Source: Pseudomonadota bacterium
GTDB lineage: Bacteria > Pseudomonadota > Alphaproteobacteria > Rhizobiales > Xanthobacteraceae
Length of the DNA stretch: 7,910 nt
Direction of reading: 5' to 3'
NCBI GenBank assembly: GCA_023405565.1
Contig: JAEXXW010000221.1
Location: forward strand, 1-7,910
Shown in pieces: positions 5,974 through 7,910 of the stretch. A model generated the notes under the pieces. It was not told the origin of the DNA and searched no databases. It saw only the letters and a program-made list of their open reading frames with translations. The stretch's first letter is position 1, and each line of letters starts with the position of its first letter. A program made the translations under genes and the position numbers.

Positions 5974-6894
5974 GTGGCGAAGACATCCAAGGGCAAGGTC
6001 GGTATCATCGGCCTCGGCATCATGGGCGGCGCATTTGCGCGCAACCTCGTGGCTGACGGCTGGACCGTCATGGGCATCGATACCGACCCGGCCCGGCAGA
6101 AGGCGATGAAAAAAGCCGGCGTCGCTATCTACCATGATGTGAAAGAGCTGCTGGACGATGCGCCCGTGATCATCACCAGCCTGCCGAGCGCAAAGGCGCT
6201 GCAGGCCGTGGTGCAGGACATCGTCGATGCCAAGGCGTCGCCGCATATCATTGTCGAGGCGTCCACCTTCACGCTGGATGACAAGCTCGCGGCCGAAAAG
6301 GCCTTGCGCAAGGCTGGTCACACAACGCTGGATTGCCCGATGAGCGGCACCGGCGCGCAGGCAGCGGTGAAGGATCTTGTCGTCTATGCCAGCGGCGACA
6401 GCAAAGCGATCAAGAAGGTCGAGCCGATCTTCGCCGGCTTCTCGCGCCAGACCTACGATCTCGGCGAATTCGGCAATGGCAGCAAGATGAAATATGTCGC
6501 GAACCTGCTGGTCGCGATCCACAACGTCGCCGCCGCCGAGGCCATGGTGCTCGGCATGAAGGCCGGCCTCGATCCGGAGCAGATCCTGAAATTCGCGACC
6601 GTCGGCGCCGGCAATTCACGCATGCTGGAAATCCGCGGCCCGATGATGGCCAAGGGCGATTATTCCGAAGCGACAATGAAGAATTATGTCTGGCAGAAGG
6701 ACATGAGCGTGATCGGCGAATACGCCAACAAGCTCGGCGTGCCGACACCGCTCTTCAGCGCCACATTGCCCATCTACGCCTCGACCCTTTCGACCGGCTA
6801 TGCCGAGCAGGACACCGGCGCCGTCTGCGGCGTGCTGGAAAAGATGGCCGGCGTGAAGCGGAAGAAGAAGGGCAAGGCAAAGAAGCGGAAGTAA
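5974..6894 (+). CDS. NAD(P)-dependent beta-hydroxyacid dehydrogenase (3-hydroxyisobutyrate dehydrogenase family)
   Basis: 306 aa from GTG, cytoplasmic. The family oxidises beta-hydroxyacids (3-hydroxyisobutyrate, tartronate, 6-phosphogluconate) or runs in reverse on semialdehydes. The N-terminal Rossmann fold carries VGIIGLGIMGG (G13, G15, G18), and D36 after strand two favours NAD. The substrate-binding segment is DCPMSGTGAQA (120-130; usual form DAPVSGG). The catalytic lysine is K173 in GNGSKMKYVANLL, with N177 as the paired Asn. A C-terminal all-helical domain follows, with GYAEQDTGAVCGVLEKMAG near the end. After about residue 293 comes a very basic tail, KRKKKGKAKKRK, not needed for the fold. 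It faces the D-2-hydroxyacid dehydrogenase gene across a short divergent gap and is followed by a palindromic repeat. Exact substrate unknown; 2-hydroxy-3-oxopropionate reductase or 2-(hydroxymethyl)glutarate dehydrogenase-like roles are alternatives. Confidence 0.9.
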   Translation: MAKTSKGKVGIIGLGIMGGAFARNLVADGWTVMGIDTDPARQKAMKKAGVAIYHDVKELLDDAPVIITSLPSAKALQAVVQDIVDAKASPHIIVEASTFTLDDKLAAEKALRKAGHTTLDCPMSGTGAQAAVKDLVVYASGDSKAIKKVEPIFAGFSRQTYDLGEFGNGSKMKYVANLLVAIHNVAAAEAMVLGMKAGLDPEQILKFATVGAGNSRMLEIRGPMMAKGDYSEATMKNYVWQKDMSVIGEYANKLGVPTPLFSATLPIYASTLSTGYAEQDTGAVCGVLEKMAGVKRKKKGKAKKRK

Positions 6895-6914
6895 CACACA
6901 CGCTGTATCCGCTC

Positions 6915-7028
6915 GTCATGCCCGGCCTTGTGCCGGGCATCCACGACTTCTCGCGGCACTAAAGACGTGGATGGCCGGGACAAAAGGCGTCAATGACGCC
7001 GTCCTCGACGGCTATGCCCGGCCATGAC
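6915..7028. repeat. Composite palindromic intergenic repeat (REP/BIME-like)
   Basis: The element begins GTCAT and ends ATGAC, the same termini as the one at 4788-4876. Three structures are nested in it: a 9-bp stem ATGCCCGGC/GCCGGGCAT (6918-6926 / 6932-6940); a long-range pair ATGGCCGGG (6971-6979) with CCCGGCCAT (7017-7025); and between those arms a compact palindrome GGCGTCA-A-TGACGCC (6986-7000). ATCCACG (6939-6945) and CGTGGAT (6966-6972) also pair. It fills the gap between two convergent genes and may serve as a terminator or as a target for nucleoid proteins, as REP elements do elsewhere. Confidence 0.75.
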
Positions 7029-7036
7029 AGCGCATC

Positions 7037-7910
7037 TCACGCATACAGAAAATCCAGCGTCGCGGTTTCCGCCAGCACCGCTTCGGGAATCGAATGGCGC
7101 GCCGAAAGCGCCGCTTCTTCCGAGCTTTGATGCGCCTGCAAATAGGCGCCGAGATGCCTTGCGCGATCGACCATCTGCCGACCGGTCGGCAGCCGCGCCG
7201 CTTCGAATTGCGACAACGCTGACGGCACGTCGGCATTCGTCTGCAAGGCGTTCACAAGCGCCTCTGCGTCGCCTGCGGCCTTGGCCACACCGCCGCCGAC
7301 ATGCGGCCGCGCCACGAATGCGGCATCGCCGATGATGGCGATGCGGCCGAAGGCAATGCGCTTCGATTGCAGGTCGAAGATCGGCTGCAGCAACGGTTGG
7401 TCAACGAGATCAACGGCCTGCGCAAATTGTGGTGCCAGCACGCGATGCGCGGCCGCACGCATTGCAGCAATCGAGGCGCGGCTGATCAGCGGCGGCGGGA
7501 TCGATAAGGAATGCGACACGCCATTCTCGTCCGTCAGTAGCGAGACGAGTTCAGTTTCCTCATCGGCCGGCCGGTACCAGATTATGTTGTAGCGCAGATG
7601 CCCCGGCCGCAGATCATTATCGGTACCGGCCACCGGATAGCCAAGCATCTGCTCGCCCCGTGGCAAGCAAAACGCCATCACCGGAAAGATGTCGCGATGA
7701 ACATCGCGCGGCATCGCACTCTCGGCAATCAAAGCACGCCAGGCAACATAGCCGGCATAGAGAGGCAGCGCATGCGGCGCGCAAAGGCCGCGTACGGTCG
7801 AGCGGATGCCGTCGGCACCGATCAGCACATCGGCCGACACGCTTTGGCCATTGGTGAAAATCGCCGTGACTTTGTTGGGTGACTGATCGACAGCGCGCAA
7901 CGACCAGCCC
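7037..7910 (-). CDS. FAD-dependent aromatic-ring monooxygenase, dihydroxypyridine hydroxylase-like (N-terminal part missing)
   Basis: Class A flavoprotein monooxygenase. These enzymes use NAD(P)H and O2 to hydroxylate an activated ring. About 290 C-terminal residues are visible. The frame stays open to the right edge (GWSLRAVDQ precedes the first possible TTG), so the N-terminal GxGxxG FAD motif and the start lie outside. The second motif, VLIGADGIRSTVR, is complete, with the DG pair encoded at 7808-7813. The GD motif is GDAAFVARPHVGGGVAKAAG, starting at 7330. The RPH...KAAGDA form is what I associate with 2,6-dihydroxypyridine 3-monooxygenase and relatives, rather than with p-hydroxybenzoate hydroxylase. 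The ending (LDFLYA) follows a helical region typical of the dimerisation end. It is convergent with the beta-hydroxyacid dehydrogenase. With the Mo hydroxylase in the same neighbourhood, hydroxylation of a pyridine-type ring is plausible; salicylate-like or other phenolic substrates remain possible. Confidence 0.88.
   Translation of the reverse strand, partial: GWSLRAVDQSPNKVTAIFTNGQSVSADVLIGADGIRSTVRGLCAPHALPLYAGYVAWRALIAESAMPRDVHRDIFPVMAFCLPRGEQMLGYPVAGTDNDLRPGHLRYNIIWYRPADEETELVSLLTDENGVSHSLSIPPPLISRASIAAMRAAAHRVLAPQFAQAVDLVDQPLLQPIFDLQSKRIAFGRIAIIGDAAFVARPHVGGGVAKAAGDAEALVNALQTNADVPSALSQFEAARLPTGRQMVDRARHLGAYLQAHQSSEEAALSARHSIPEAVLAETATLDFLYA

Noticed and set aside
7898..7900. TTG as start of the flavin monooxygenase
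   Set aside because: The frame continues upstream to the window edge and the essential N-terminal FAD motif would be missing, so the gene is simply cut by the window.

Overview
The window is GC-rich and densely coded. High third-position GC, GTG starts, and intergenic repeats bounded by GTCAT...ATGAC with CCGGG stems point to an alphaproteobacterium, most likely a member of the Bradyrhizobium/Rhodopseudomonas/Xanthobacteraceae group of Hyphomicrobiales. The placement is inference from sequence style. No rRNA, tRNA, CRISPR, insertion sequence or phage gene is visible.

Layout: (1) At the left edge, on +, are the [2Fe-2S] small subunit (5' end cut by the window) and the molybdopterin-binding large subunit of a xanthine-dehydrogenase-family molybdenum hydroxylase. 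Their reading frames overlap at ATGA. (2) On -, 2932-3558 encodes an exported isochorismatase-fold protein that has Ala where cysteine-hydrolase members carry the nucleophile. (3) Divergent from it, on +, 3749-4708 encodes a cyclase-family (PF04199-type) putative metal hydrolase with a modified metal motif. (4) On -, 4879-5862 encodes a D-2-hydroxyacid dehydrogenase. Divergent from it, on +, 5974-6894 encodes a beta-hydroxyacid (3-hydroxyisobutyrate-type) dehydrogenase. The two share a 111-bp promoter gap. (5) On -, 7037 to the right edge is an FAD-dependent aromatic-ring monooxygenase, cut at its N terminus, whose second FAD motif resembles 2,6-dihydroxypyridine 3-monooxygenase-type enzymes.

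Together these are catabolic enzymes: a Mo hydroxylase and a flavin monooxygenase that can hydroxylate rings, two hydrolase-fold proteins that could act on amides, esters or opened rings, and two hydroxyacid dehydrogenases for small acids. Breakdown of an N-heteroaromatic (pyridine-like) compound is a reasonable hypothesis, but nothing in the window fixes the substrate. Transporters, regulators and the FAD subunit of the Mo hydroxylase are not present here.

The gene order alternates in strand, so there are three convergent junctions. Each one holds inverted repeats: a simple hairpin at 2899-2924 and larger palindromic elements at 4788-4876 and 6915-7028. No non-coding gap exceeds 300 bases. 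I see no convincing evidence of a wholly new system. The most unusual points are the altered catalytic or binding residues in four of the enzymes.
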